This document shows, piece by piece, positions 35,116-45,814 of a DNA stretch of 64,000 bases. Made by a program: the position numbers and the translations under genes. The stretch is taken from positions 22,323,047 to 22,387,046 of the forward strand of contig CM067072.1 in the NCBI GenBank assembly GCA_033980235.1. The letters run 5' to 3'. How positions within the stretch are numbered: position 1 is the stretch's first letter; each line of letters begins with the position of its first letter. A model generated the notes under the pieces. The model ran no database searches. It had not been told where the DNA came from and was given only the letters and a program-made list of their open reading frames with translations. Source of the stretch: Diadema setosum. Lineage: Eukaryota > Echinodermata > Echinoidea > Diadematoida > Diadematidae.

Positions 35116-35382
35116 ATGTTCCTCTAGTGCTGTGCGTATGGAGGCCAGAGGTGCAGAAGAATTATGTGATAGTACGATGGCAGCCCACCATATCGATGTC
35201 ATCGAAAATTGATTGCGTGCTTCACTATGCTGTCAGAGGTCAGGTTTTCAAACACACCGTAGGTCTTCCAAGCGACGATATGCAGTTTATTACCTTAAAT
35301 GAGGACAATTTGTCTGCCTGGGTGACGTGTATGGATCAGCAGGGACAGTCCTGGAATTCTTCAAGGGCTGAATATACACATG
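35116..35382 (+). CDS. FN3 receptor gene, exon 4: second FN3-like domain
   Basis: Bounded by CTTCTCTACAG and a GTATGT donor, phase 1 to phase 1, encoding 89 residues. It has LCVWRPEV, then VIVRW 15 residues after the cysteine, IDCVLHYAV 12 after the tryptophan, GLPSDD, and LSAWVTC 38 after the second cysteine: the same skeleton as exon 2. After the last cysteine comes GQSWNSSRAEY, occupying the place of the WSXWS motif in the membrane-proximal domain of class I cytokine receptors; the resemblance is partial (one tryptophan). NSS is an N-glycosylation sequon. Together with the following transmembrane exon it supports a receptor-like surface protein. Confidence 0.77.
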
Positions 35383-36210
35383 GTATGTATCCAACATTTT
35401 CAGTATCAAGTGTTGATGATATCAACAGCAACAACAACAACAACAACAGCAACAACATTGTCATGATACTGATATAGGAATGGTACGGTTATTCTTATGA
35501 ATACAAAGATAAGAATAATGATCATAGTCACAATGGTGGTCATTAATGGTAGTGATGGTAATACATTGTGTGCAGGCAAACCCTGTGATAATGAACACCA
35601 ATATGGCAGTGTATATTTTGAGGTATATGTATACACCGCTTGTATGTCATTGACCAAACTCACTCAGTGGAACAATCTAATTCAGAAATATGTACATTGT
35701 AACAATATTTCCCTAGTATGAGAGGTGAAACTATAATTATTTCCCTTACTTGCATTGTTTGTTACAACAAGATTAAAAAAAGCCCCCCCCCCCCACAAAA
35801 AAAACAACAACAACCAAAAGAAAAAGGGGGAGGGGATAACATGCACTTTCTCAATACATACTTGAAGAATCACAAGGTGCATGTCTTGTACACATTACAT
35901 TGTACATGCACACAAAAAAATGGCGCATGTCCTGCCTCGTTGCGTGATGTAGAAAGGTAACACTTTCGCATCTGTATCGTGCAGTAGGCAAATGTACTAT
36001 CCACCAATCTACATAGATTGGCGTAGGGGAGGATAGGAGTGATTCTTTGGCTATAATTGGTGCATGTGTTTACTCCAACATGGGTGGTGGGAATCCACAT
36101 AAAGGTTGTCACTGGAAACAAAATGGAATGTTCGACCCTCCCCCCCCCCCCCTCCAAAAAAAAAAAAAAAGGAAAAAAAGGCCTCCGAAACAAGCACGCA
36201 GAAACATACA
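35383..36210 (+). other. Intron 4, proximal
   Basis: It holds an (AAC)n tract at 35427-35456 and C/A homopolymer blocks near 35785 and 36140. Open frames here run through simple sequence and are not genes. Confidence 0.5.
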
Positions 36211-36475
36211 TATGTGACCCGCTACAACAAAAGGATCCTTAAGTCGCTGACGGGTGAGCCGAGAAAATTGAGTTTGAAGTCAGATCACCAAAATCTGTCA
36301 AACGTTCAGATTTCTGTTTTTAACATAATTTTGTAGTCTAATGTATCTTCTATCATCTGCCGAAATTTCGAAGCTAAATGATCAAAGGAAAGGCCTGAAA
36401 ATAGCATTTTTTCTAGGCCATGCTCGGCTCACCCGTCAGCGACTTTAGGATACTTTTGTTGTAGCGCATCACATA
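36211..36475. mobile_element. 265-bp MITE with 50-bp inverted ends
   Basis: Left end TATGTGACCCGCTACAAC, right end GTTGTAGCGCATCACATA; the inverted ends extend inward through GTCGCTGACGGGTGAGCC and its complement. It sits in intron 4 about 140 bases before the transmembrane exon. It is non-coding. An ATA-rich target makes the exact duplication ambiguous. Confidence 0.85.
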
Positions 36476-36616
36476 TACATACTATACATACATTTTGCTT
36501 TGTGGTTTTAGGCATATTAACCATCACTTCTTTGTGTCTGTCTGTCTGTCTCTCTATACCCACCTCCATGCTCATCCCATCCCCCCTTTTTTTTTTGTTA
36601 TTTAAACCATCTGTAG

Positions 36617-36845
36617 GTGCCAGCAGTGTCTGTTCAGAGCACGTGGCCAGCCAGTCTCCGCCGCCGCCTACCCCACCGTACATCTCTGACGACAACCCCA
36701 CCAAGATACCTACTCACAGCCATATCCTCATCAGCAATATGGCCATGGGACTGTCTCTGGCTGGTGGGATACTCATTGCTGGTGTCATCCTCAGTGCAGG
36801 CTTCATCCGCTGGTTGAGATGGCAACAGAGGAGGAGGAGAGAAAG
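36617..36845 (+). CDS. FN3 receptor gene, exon 5: stalk and transmembrane helix
   Basis: Acceptor AACCATCTGTAG in phase 1; donor GAAAG before GTCAGAG in phase 2. It encodes a stalk (GASSVCSEHVASQS, then a PPPPTPP proline run and a polar stretch), a hydrophobic helix of about 23 residues (MAMGLSLAGGILIAG, VILSAGFI) and a basic stop-transfer segment RWLRWQQRRRRER. A glycine-alanine pattern in the helix might favour helix packing. If the donor is not used, the frame runs on 19 codons (SEGEKQKSSPRAPTPACWCI, then L) to a TGA at 36911, an alternative tail. Confidence 0.77.
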
Positions 36846-39807
36846 GTCAGAGGGGGAAAAACAAAAATCTAGTCCTAGGGCACCCACACCAGCATGCTGG
36901 TGCATACTTTGATGGTCCCGTCTTTATTATTATTGTTATTATTTCGTTTTATTTGTACAGGGTGGCCCCGTCAGTAATCAAGTACTGTTTGCCAGGGGGC
37001 CCTGTAAACACATACATACAAAATAACAATCACAACAAATGACATAAACATAACTCAATACATTAAACAGAACAGAACAGTATTTCATAAAAATGAGGAA
37101 ATGAAGAATAAGACCAGGATTGAAAAAAAAAAATCCAACTTAATGACTGAGTTTAATAGAAGTGGACCCCCCCCCCCATAATAAGTGTGAATATATCATA
37201 TCAAAATATACTTGCCTGAAGAAAAAAATAACACAACCATTACAATTTTTCTATTAATATACCAAATCAATAACTACTATCCTAAACTCTTAATTCACTT
37301 AATATACATTATTCTGTTCTATACTTCAAAATTCAACATTCATTGATAAAAATGTAAATCAGTAATAAACAACATTAATCATTATACATACAGGGAGATG
37401 AAAACCAGAAAGTTGCAGTAAGGGAAAAAAGGTGATGGACAGCCAGAGCAGAGATGCCAACTGATACTTTTTGCAGTATTTTGTACTCTTGGGTGGCAGG
37501 CTATTCCATCACAGTGATGATGATGATGATGATGTTCGTCCTTCGCTGGCGAAGACGACTACAAATTCTAGTAACACTACATTCCGTGAGTGAAATAAGG
37601 GAAGTTGTGACTTGCGTGTGAAATTGGATTAAAGTGAGGAAGAGTTGCGCAGGGTTGTCAACCTCACTCTCTCGTCCTGGCCCATCTATTTCCAGCGGCA
37701 AGACTTAATCAAGACGGCTGGAGATAAGTCAGGATGCAGTGGATGGCCATCAGTGTCTTACGTGTCTTACTGTGCCCTTGTTGCGCTCCACAATGCTTTG
37801 CTGTATCTGCCTTCCCACCCGTTGAACCAATCTGGTGGTTTCCTCCGCGTTATTCGCCGGATCCAGTCTTCGCATGCTTGAATAGGTAGACAAGCCCTAT
37901 GTCATCGAGAGTTTGGACCCCTCGGTATCCCTCACATGGTTACTGTTGCATGCAAACAGCTACTCGTTGGGACCACATGTGAGAGTCGGGTGCAGGTGTA
38001 AAAATATAGTAGTTATAGGTAGGTGCCATGTAGCTCCAGCCAGCGTATGATGATGAATTGCTTGATGACGTCATAAAGACAGTGCGTGGATCATCATGAG
38101 TAAGTTCCGCTAGCGTGTTACACTGAGTCACTGAGAACAAAGCTGTATTGACTGTAAGTGGTGACGTCACAATGAGGTTTGTTGACTGGTTGCGCACTAG
38201 TTGCGCACTGGTTGCACGTGTTACTAACGTATACGCCTGTTACTATCGTTACAAAAAGCAGAGTTGTGGTGCAGTTGTTCTTTCCAAAGTACAAAGTTCT
38301 TTAACCCGGGTGACATCACCATGGTGGTTTGCGTCGCAGCTGGATGGATAAGTGCGCGTTGCGTGAGTTTCCATAGCACAGGCGTCTGTTGCCAGGACTT
38401 GATAAAAACAAGTTGTTATGGCTTGAAAGGAATCTTTCCAGAGTCCAACGATCAAAAACCATACAAAAGTATGATAAAAGTGATGATAACTCGCTCAATA
38501 TTGTTCCGAAATGAAAATTGACACCTCCAGAGGATTCCAGGCTCCAAACTCTTGAAGGTTGTGTATTTTTGTTATCAGCTGATTCCAGGAAAGTAGAGTT
38601 GATGTCAACTGAAAGGGCACGTTTACCATATTCTGTAAAAGTGGATATTTTCGCACGACTAATTTTTCGCGTTTGGCCGGGTAAGAAGAGATTCGCGTGT
38701 TTTTAATTCCGCGGAATAAAGACATCACGCACAGGAACATACAGCAAGCAAAAAATATTCACGTGCTTTTATTTTCACGCTAGTTTCTGGTTGCGCGAAC
38801 TTCGCGAAAATTTCAACACCGCGAAAATTTCCACTTTTACGGTACAACAATTTACAACTTTGTTTTTTCTACTGCCCTTCACTACAAAGTAAATCAGCAT
38901 CCCGCAAAAAGTGGTGGAAGTTATTACCCAGAACACCATTTCAAATACTGAGAACAAAATGCATTCTTACTCTGGGCATTTCGCACTGTCTTCTAGTATT
39001 ACCAAGTCCCAGGCGACCACAAAGCCCTCATCCAAAGGGATGATTGTTGAGTTTGTCTAAGTAGCGTCAACTTGGTAGGGTCAGTATTTTGTGTGTATGC
39101 CATTCTGGTTTTCATCTCACTGTATGTTGAGATATGTGATGTCATTAATTTCTTTGAAAAGATGTCAACTATTTGTATAATGTTGCCAATGTCTGCACTG
39201 TTTTTAAAGCAACTCTACTTTGAAGACAAAAAGAGACCACAGATGTAATGTATTTTGTTTGCTTTGAAGAGGTACAGACATACAAAATGTAGTTCATGCA
39301 TTTGATTGATTTTTTTTTCTGTGCATCTGCATCCAAGAAGTGATTTCTGCAGTACTTTCAAACTTCAATGAATTTCTTTCTACAATATATGAACAAAGAA
39401 CAAGCAGACATAGCAAAAGTAACATTTCCCCAGATGCTGCTGTATAGCATGCTAAGTTTGTTTTTTATTCAGCACAGAAAGTTGCAGTCGGGGAAAAATG
39501 GTGATGGACTGCCAGAGCAGAGATGCCAACTGAAACTTTTTGCATTATTTTGTACTCTTTTGTTGTTGTTTTGCTTTGATTTGTTATATTTTGTTTTATT
39601 TTTGCCAAAACTACCACAGGTTTTTATGGGGAATACTCTTTTTCCACCATGAACTTACTATGCCACTTCAGCCCTCAGTGTACTGCAATGTTGTTTACAA
39701 GGTTGGCATCCATGCTAGGGCTTGTAACAACTTTCTTGCAGAAAGACCCTTGAAGCATGCTTTCCTGTATATACGCTCATCCAGTAATCCTTTCTTTTTG
39801 TGTGCAG
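36846..39807 (+). other. Intron 5
   Basis: It includes a TTGTACAGGGTGGCCCC repeat near 36955, an 85-base direct repeat at 37408-37492 and 39476-39560, a (GAT)n tract near 37514 and the MITE at 38633-38842. It ends in a pyrimidine-rich acceptor, CCTTTCTTTTTGTGTGCAG. No other exon was recognised. Confidence 0.5.
38633..38842. mobile_element. 210-bp TTTTCGC-rich MITE
   Basis: Left end CTGTAAAAGTGGATATTTTC; right end GAAAATTTCCACTTTTACGG followed by TA. It shares AATTCCGCGGAATAAAGACA and other internal words with 58642-58850, in opposite relative orientation. Confidence 0.85.
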
Positions 39808-39874
39808 GTTGCTGAGGCATGGGGAGCCGGCATCAGACCAAAGTGCAATGGAGGAATTCCAACAAATGATGTGA
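39808..39874 (+). CDS. FN3 receptor gene, exon 6: cytoplasmic tail and stop
   Basis: A phase-2 exon after a strong acceptor. It completes an arginine codon and encodes LLRHGEPASDQSAMEEFQQMM followed by TGA at 39872-39874 (shown as 20 residues plus a final M: LLRHGEPASDQSAMEEFQQM). The tail after the membrane helix is about 35 residues, basic then mixed, with no tyrosine, no obvious Box1 proline motif and no ITAM. Signalling would need a partner chain, or the protein may act as a decoy or adhesion molecule. Confidence 0.62.
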
Positions 39875-42800
39875 GCTGACTGTCATTGAGCGTCTACAGG
39901 AAGAACAGGATCTGTTAACTCCTAGTCACTGTCGGTTAAAAGGAACTGTGGATGGAGTTGATACAGAAATATCAAACCTTCTTCTTTTCTAAGTGGTGAA
40001 GTATATGGCCCGTGGGAACAACATGAACCATGGTCAATTGAATGGTCACTGTCACAGTCATCATCATATGATAATTATCAAATTGCTTTTTACTTCAGTT
40101 TATATTTGTTTCTGTATCATGTACAAATATTGAAAGTGAAAATTGCCTCTCAGTGCATGCATAAGTGATTTGAAGAGTTTGGATATATCCTTGAAGATGG
40201 TAATTAAGATATTTCATGAATATTGTTCTTATGTGAAAGATCTAATTCATGAAGCAAAAAAAAGGAGAAAAAAGTGAGAATTACCTCTCTCATGGCAGTA
40301 GAAGGCATGCTTATTGACTATGAGAGAAGCAGTGATGTGATGATTCTGTGCTGTTTGGCCTCAGGTCTTTAATTTCTTCCCATTTGGAGGAGTCTGCCAC
40401 TCTGTTATTTTTGTTGTTGTAAAATTAAATGAGTTTCTGTGCAGATAAATGATTCCAGAGAAAGGGTCCTTGCTCTCAGACATTTAGTTTTAAAAAGTTT
40501 CTGTAATGACCCGGTATCACGGGGACACTATGTGATAGAAGGATAGCCTGACTGAATCAATCCTCATTCGCCGTCCAACGGGGTACATTAAAAAACCACA
40601 ACAAGCAGGCCTGCTAGTTCTAAGGAATTTGCTTGTCAGGAAAGCATGCACCAAAGCATACAAGATTCTTTGTTGAGCTTCTTCGGCTGCGTGTGTGCTG
40701 TGTATAAATCTTTTATGCACAATTTCTTATGAGAATTCCTGAGTATAATATCTGAGTCAGGCCAGCCTTCCCATTACCTAGTCACTCCACCGTACCAGGT
40801 CTTTAGCTTTAATAGCCAAATGAAGAAATGAGGTATTAAAAAGCGCCGCATATTATTTCGAATTTGTTTTAGGATATGAATGTTTGTTTTTCCCCAGAAT
40901 GATACTTACACATAAGTTACTGTATTTGATGCATATTATTAGAATGGTTTATTTGGTAAAAAAATTGCAAAATCGTAGCCTGAAGGCTAAAATACATTGC
41001 AATGACATATAAATACATGTACTTCCAAATTAATAAGTAGAACACATTGAACTGTCATACATAACATCCGCATCAGAAATCACAATTAAACATAAAATAT
41101 ATTGCACAAAAAATTACCACATATTACTCCACAGAAAAAAAAGCAAAACAAGTCATAAAATCTGTTCATATATCACAGATATATAAGGTTGTACGAGTAT
41201 GGTTCAGTCAATAATTCTTTACCAAAAATATATATATAAATCTATACTAAAAAAAAATATAAAAAATCATAATTCCTTTAATCCAATGCAGCCATAATCA
41301 CGCATCCACACTGGAACATTCCCACAGTCTAGCACATGTCAAGACACATGCACGCATACACACAAACATACACACATACAGGCGCGCGCGCATCTGCATG
41401 CGAAATCCAGCACATGCAGAGACCCATACGAACACACTCACCCATACACACTTGCACACGCGCATACATACATACATACACACATACATACATACATATA
41501 ATTATAATATCCAGGTTACATAAAAAAATGAAACTTGCTTTCATACAAACTACAAACTCATAATAATCTCTAACTAACCCATTGATACTATACATTAAAA
41601 TCACCATATTCAATATTGTGTTCATTAGTGGGATAAAGTTGTTTCCTACATTATTTCCATACTGCATCTCAATGTATAAAAAATATAAAAAAAGGTCCAT
41701 TTGTATATCACAACTTGAAATATATGTTCTAAATTGCACTTATATATTCGTGTGTGCATTTACAACCTAAAAGCATAAATGGAATATCCATTCCATTCAT
41801 GCTTTTAGGTTGTAGGAATTTAGATACAGTGTACATGAGATTTTTGCAATACTCATGATGTTACCATCTTGTAGATATGCATCTTTACTGTTGAATGGGC
41901 TAAGGGTTATTAAGATATTTTAAAAAGTCAGCACTTGACCTTGCATACAGGTGGATTAAAGTTTGATATTTAGAAACTTGCCACTCCTTCTTCAAATGAA
42001 CTAGTGCCCAAAAGAAAATGTGTTCGAGTACTCCTCTGGCGTGGATATAGTACGATACAGTACATTTTACACTTAGATGAGCACTCGAATGCAAATGACA
42101 AAGATGCTTTGATCTTTCTAGAGAAAGGCCAAGAAAATGTAATATATATAATATATGTATTTTTTTTTTTTTTTGGGGGGGGGGAGGGGGTATGCCTTGT
42201 GTACAAAGCAAATTATTATATCTTAGCCCAAAAGATGTCATGTGACCAGAACAGCTTTGTGCAATGTCTGTGAAAAGTCCCTACATTTGAATGAGACATC
42301 AGTTATCAAGCGATCATATTTTTCTTGTTCGTTCTTGGCTTCTGCTCAAAGTCCAAAATATTTTTTTTTCAACCATTTTGTCTCTATATCTCCTAAAATC
42401 ATTTTTTTCCCTACTCTCTCTATCTCTTTGGGAAACTCTGTGCAAAGTATCTATGAGAGATTGTCTGCGCTAGCTTATTTTAGTTGATTCATTTCGTCTG
42501 TGTTGACATGCCATGTTAATGTAAAAGATGTCATGGCTTCATGTTCTGAAAACTGCAAAGAACCATTATTAGATATATAAAAGTATATGGTATGGGCATA
42601 CTGTGTGAAATGAAAATGCAAAATAGGAGGACATATTACACTGCATTCTCATATTACTTACATGAAAAATACATATATAGTGAGTATATTCCAATTACGC
42701 ATCAGTATTATTCAGATAGATATATTCAGATTCACTCCTTTAACATTGACATAAATGCAAATTTTGCATCAAATATATTAGTGTGATGCCTTTAAAGGAC

Positions 42801-43678
42801 ATCAGAATGAATCAAACATTTACAGTTTGGTATTGGTCTTTCAACGATGAACAAACCTTGTATGCAGTGAAACTAGTGTACAAGAACTTTAATATGCATC
42901 AATAATTGGAAACAATAATTGTCATTAGTAGCAAGTATATGCACTTAATCTGCCATTGAATGTAACCGAGGGGCTGTATTCTGTATTCATCCCCTTTGGA
43001 AATGTGAGCATTTTTTTTTCTATTGAAGTACTATTAAAGGTAGTTGCACATGACTGCCCCACAAAAATGTGTCAGGTTAATATATTTAAAGTCTTCCATG
43101 ATGGTTGTTCCTTTGTTTTTTATGTGTAACGTTAATATGGTTGTTTCATTGTGTTTTGCGAGGAAAAAAAAAAGAAAAGGTCTAGTTAATGTCTTGGCGA
43201 GGGTGAGGGGTGGAAATTGGGAAGCAAGAGAAAAATCTTGACAATCATGTCTGCTATCATTTGCAATAATCAGTTAGGAATAGGAAGAAGGTAATAAGCT
43301 TGAACTCTGGTAGGTTTTCTTCAGCTAGAGCCTTACTGTCTGGGTGGCTTGCGAAATATTTGTCATTATCCATGTACTATAACCGCTTTTTCTTTCAGTT
43401 TCCTCTGTATTATTATTATTATTTTTGTTTGTTTGTTTGAATTTTCTGGTGGAAATTGACTTGCTGTGTCCTTTAAGATATAGTGTATGAAAACCCTGAT
43501 GTCTATGATATGATTTTGAATTTTTGAAGTTACTATGTCAGTCTTACACACTTTGTATCTGCATTTGAATCCACTTAGACCTGCATTGTTTCATCAGAAA
43601 TCACATACACAGACACTCCCTGATTAATTTGATGGATTTTTTTTTCTTTGTTCATGGTTTTACATTCATGCACCATAG
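39875..43678 (+). other. 3' UTR and/or downstream sequence
   Basis: AT-rich; TGCACATACA-type CA-rich tract on 41340-41510 and the hairpin at 41761-41814. No clear poly(A) signal was settled for exon 6. If the exon at 43679 belongs to this gene, this stretch is also an intron. Confidence 0.4.
41761..41814. repeat. 54-bp hairpin
   Basis: TACAACCTAAAAGCATAAAT and ATTCATGCTTTTAGGTTGTA are inverted with one mismatch and a short loop. Confidence 0.85.
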
Positions 43679-43971
43679 CATGTGCCATCCCTGTGATAGT
43701 GAAATTGGTTGTGCTCAGATATCCTCTAACCTACAGTATCTGGAGCAAGGCCTCATCAACACCCTTTGCCACCTGTCAAGTTGGTTTGTGTACAGATGTC
43801 TGTTCCTGTCTTGCTCTGAAGGTCACGACATTCTCCATGTTAAAGCCATCAGCACAGAGTATCTACACAGTAGTGGTGTCAGCCTGCAGCCCCACAGAAC
43901 ACAACAATAGCAATATCCTCTACACTGGCCACCTCACTCAAACTGCCTCCTCTGCCCTACATATCATGTAG
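43679..43971 (+). CDS. Possible alternative terminal exon: third FN3-like domain
   Basis: A pyrimidine-rich acceptor ending CATGCACCATAG opens a phase-1 frame that ends in TAG at 43969-43971, encoding about 97 residues. It has LTYSIW, a cysteine 11 residues later (FATC), and SIYTVVVSAC 37 residues after that, the same W-C-C spacing as exons 2 and 4. Because every preceding exon of the receptor gene through exon 4 ends in phase 1, splicing from 35382 to here would replace the membrane anchor and yield a secreted form. LKPS.QSIYTV also resembles the FN3 domains of NDNF, so a separate gene with unseen 5' exons is possible. No transmembrane segment follows. Confidence 0.5.
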
Positions 43972-44018
43972 CGTGTGACTTCAATTGTGTACTACATTAA
44001 TTGTCCACTCCCATTATC

Positions 44019-44433
44019 GTATGTCCACCCAAAAAATTAAAACGGGACCCTCCGTAATGATAACTTTAAAAATAGTGAATCAATCTAAATACGAATTCAG
44101 GGTATGAAAATATAACTCATTGCCCACATCTTACAGAAAACCCCATTTGACTTGCTTCAGTGGTCAAAGAGAAATGAGGAATTTTGTAAAGGATGTCAGG
44201 AATCTCTTCCCTCCAAGTTCTGTCTATTGTATTCACACACAAGAGAAGAATCAGACTCGTACATGCTTTCCAACAATCCACATTTCTCTGTGACCGTTTA
44301 ACCAAATTGAATGGGGTTTTCTGCAAAATAGAGCTAAGATGTCATATTTTAAGACCCTAAAGTAGCATTTAGACAGTTTAATCGTATTGTTATCAATGCG
44401 AAAATCTGATTGTAATTTTTTTTGGGGACATAC
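44019..44433. mobile_element. 415-bp MITE with GTATGTCC ends
   Basis: Left GTATGTCCACCCAAAAAATT and right AATTTTTTTTGGGGACATAC are inverted. A second inverted pair, CAGAAAACCCCATTTGACTT and the complement near 44307-44325, lies inside. Confidence 0.6.
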
Positions 44434-45653
44434 TGTATAATAAACACAGTTTGATCAAAAATTTTGTTACGGCAAAGTTGTTTTTTTATTAATTTTTTTA
44501 TTATGTGTTTTGTGTTTTTTTTTTTCAACGAGCATGCCCAGTGGTGCTATTGTCGTGGCGATGATCATGTCCATATTGCTACATATTTTACTCATTGATA
44601 CCCTTTTATAACACATACATGCCCCCACTAAAAACAAAAACAAAAACATAAGCTGTACCCACCCCATTTTTCAATTACCTGTTACTCCAATATACATGTA
44701 TTTCTTTTCTTCTTTTTTTTTTGGTAATGGCAACACTTTTTATATTTAGTATCTATCTGTATTGTGTATGATGATACTACTACTCTGAGTAGATGTATAT
44801 AAAAAAGATTTGTACAAAAGACACCTTGTAAACCACAGTGTCTATTCATTTATGAAAAGTGTGAAATATATACATGTAGGTTCTGTCGTGTTATTTACTG
44901 TAAGAAAACAATGTTTATATGTATGTGAAAAAGAAAAAAAGCTTTGTATTTGCTGACTAAACTGATATGTAAGATGCTGTACATGTATATTCCTGGAATC
45001 TATTTTTGAAATAATAATCTTTAGACATGTATGAACATATGTAAACCTTTGGGAGCTTTTTGTCGAAAGAGGAGAATTTTTCTTGAACAGATGGTTATCC
45101 TGGAATGTGAATAGTCGTTTGACAGTAGCAGATTGATGAAAATCTCTGTGAAGTTAGACAAGCACCAAACGAATTTTTTTTGAGGTTGGTATTTCTGTGT
45201 ATATGATATCATATGACCTCACTGAACCACACCATGTGATTTCTGTTACGTAACAATTCTCACTTGACTGGTACCCCTTCCACCTGTCCTCAGGCAATAA
45301 ACAAAAACATCTACCCAATAAATACATACAAAATACATTAATTTCTTGGAATGGCAATAAGGCTTTATATCGTCAAACTGTATGCAGACAATTATGTCAT
45401 ACTTTGAGTTCTGCCCAAAATTTCACCTAGCTGTTGCATAGATGTCACTGTCTGCCCTCAAAATGTCTTTTGATAGGAGACTAACTCTCCTTCAGTTCAC
45501 CTGTACTACATTGCCAGCAGACATCACCTGAAGCCGCGTTTGAATGGTCTATATTATGCTCTGTTGTCAGTGGAACATGCGATGTAAAACCATACGGATG
45601 CAAGTTTCCACTGTCTTTAGCTCCAGTTTCAAAACATACAGTACATCATTTAG

Positions 45654-45814
45654 TTGACCGAAAGATCGGTCTGTATCTGGTCACCGGGGATATGTTCCGC
45701 AGAGACTGCGTCTGGCTTCACAGAATCCTCTCCTATTCTACGGAGGAGAGCCGATAAAGTAAAAAAAAATAGAAAATAAAAGACGACTTCTGACAGACAG
45801 ATTTTTTCAGTCAA
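45654..45814. mobile_element. MITE copy A (TTGACCGAAAGATC family)
   Basis: It starts TTGACCGAAAGATCGGTCTG, passes through GAGACTGCGTCTGGCTTCA, and ends CAGATTTTTTCAGTCAA, the imperfect complement of the start. A second copy lies at 57209-57352. Confidence 0.75.

Noticed and set aside
36846..36913. Read-through tail ending CWCIL as a prenylation box
   Set aside because: The cysteine is not at the fourth position from the end, so it is not a CAAX motif. Kept only as an alternative tail.
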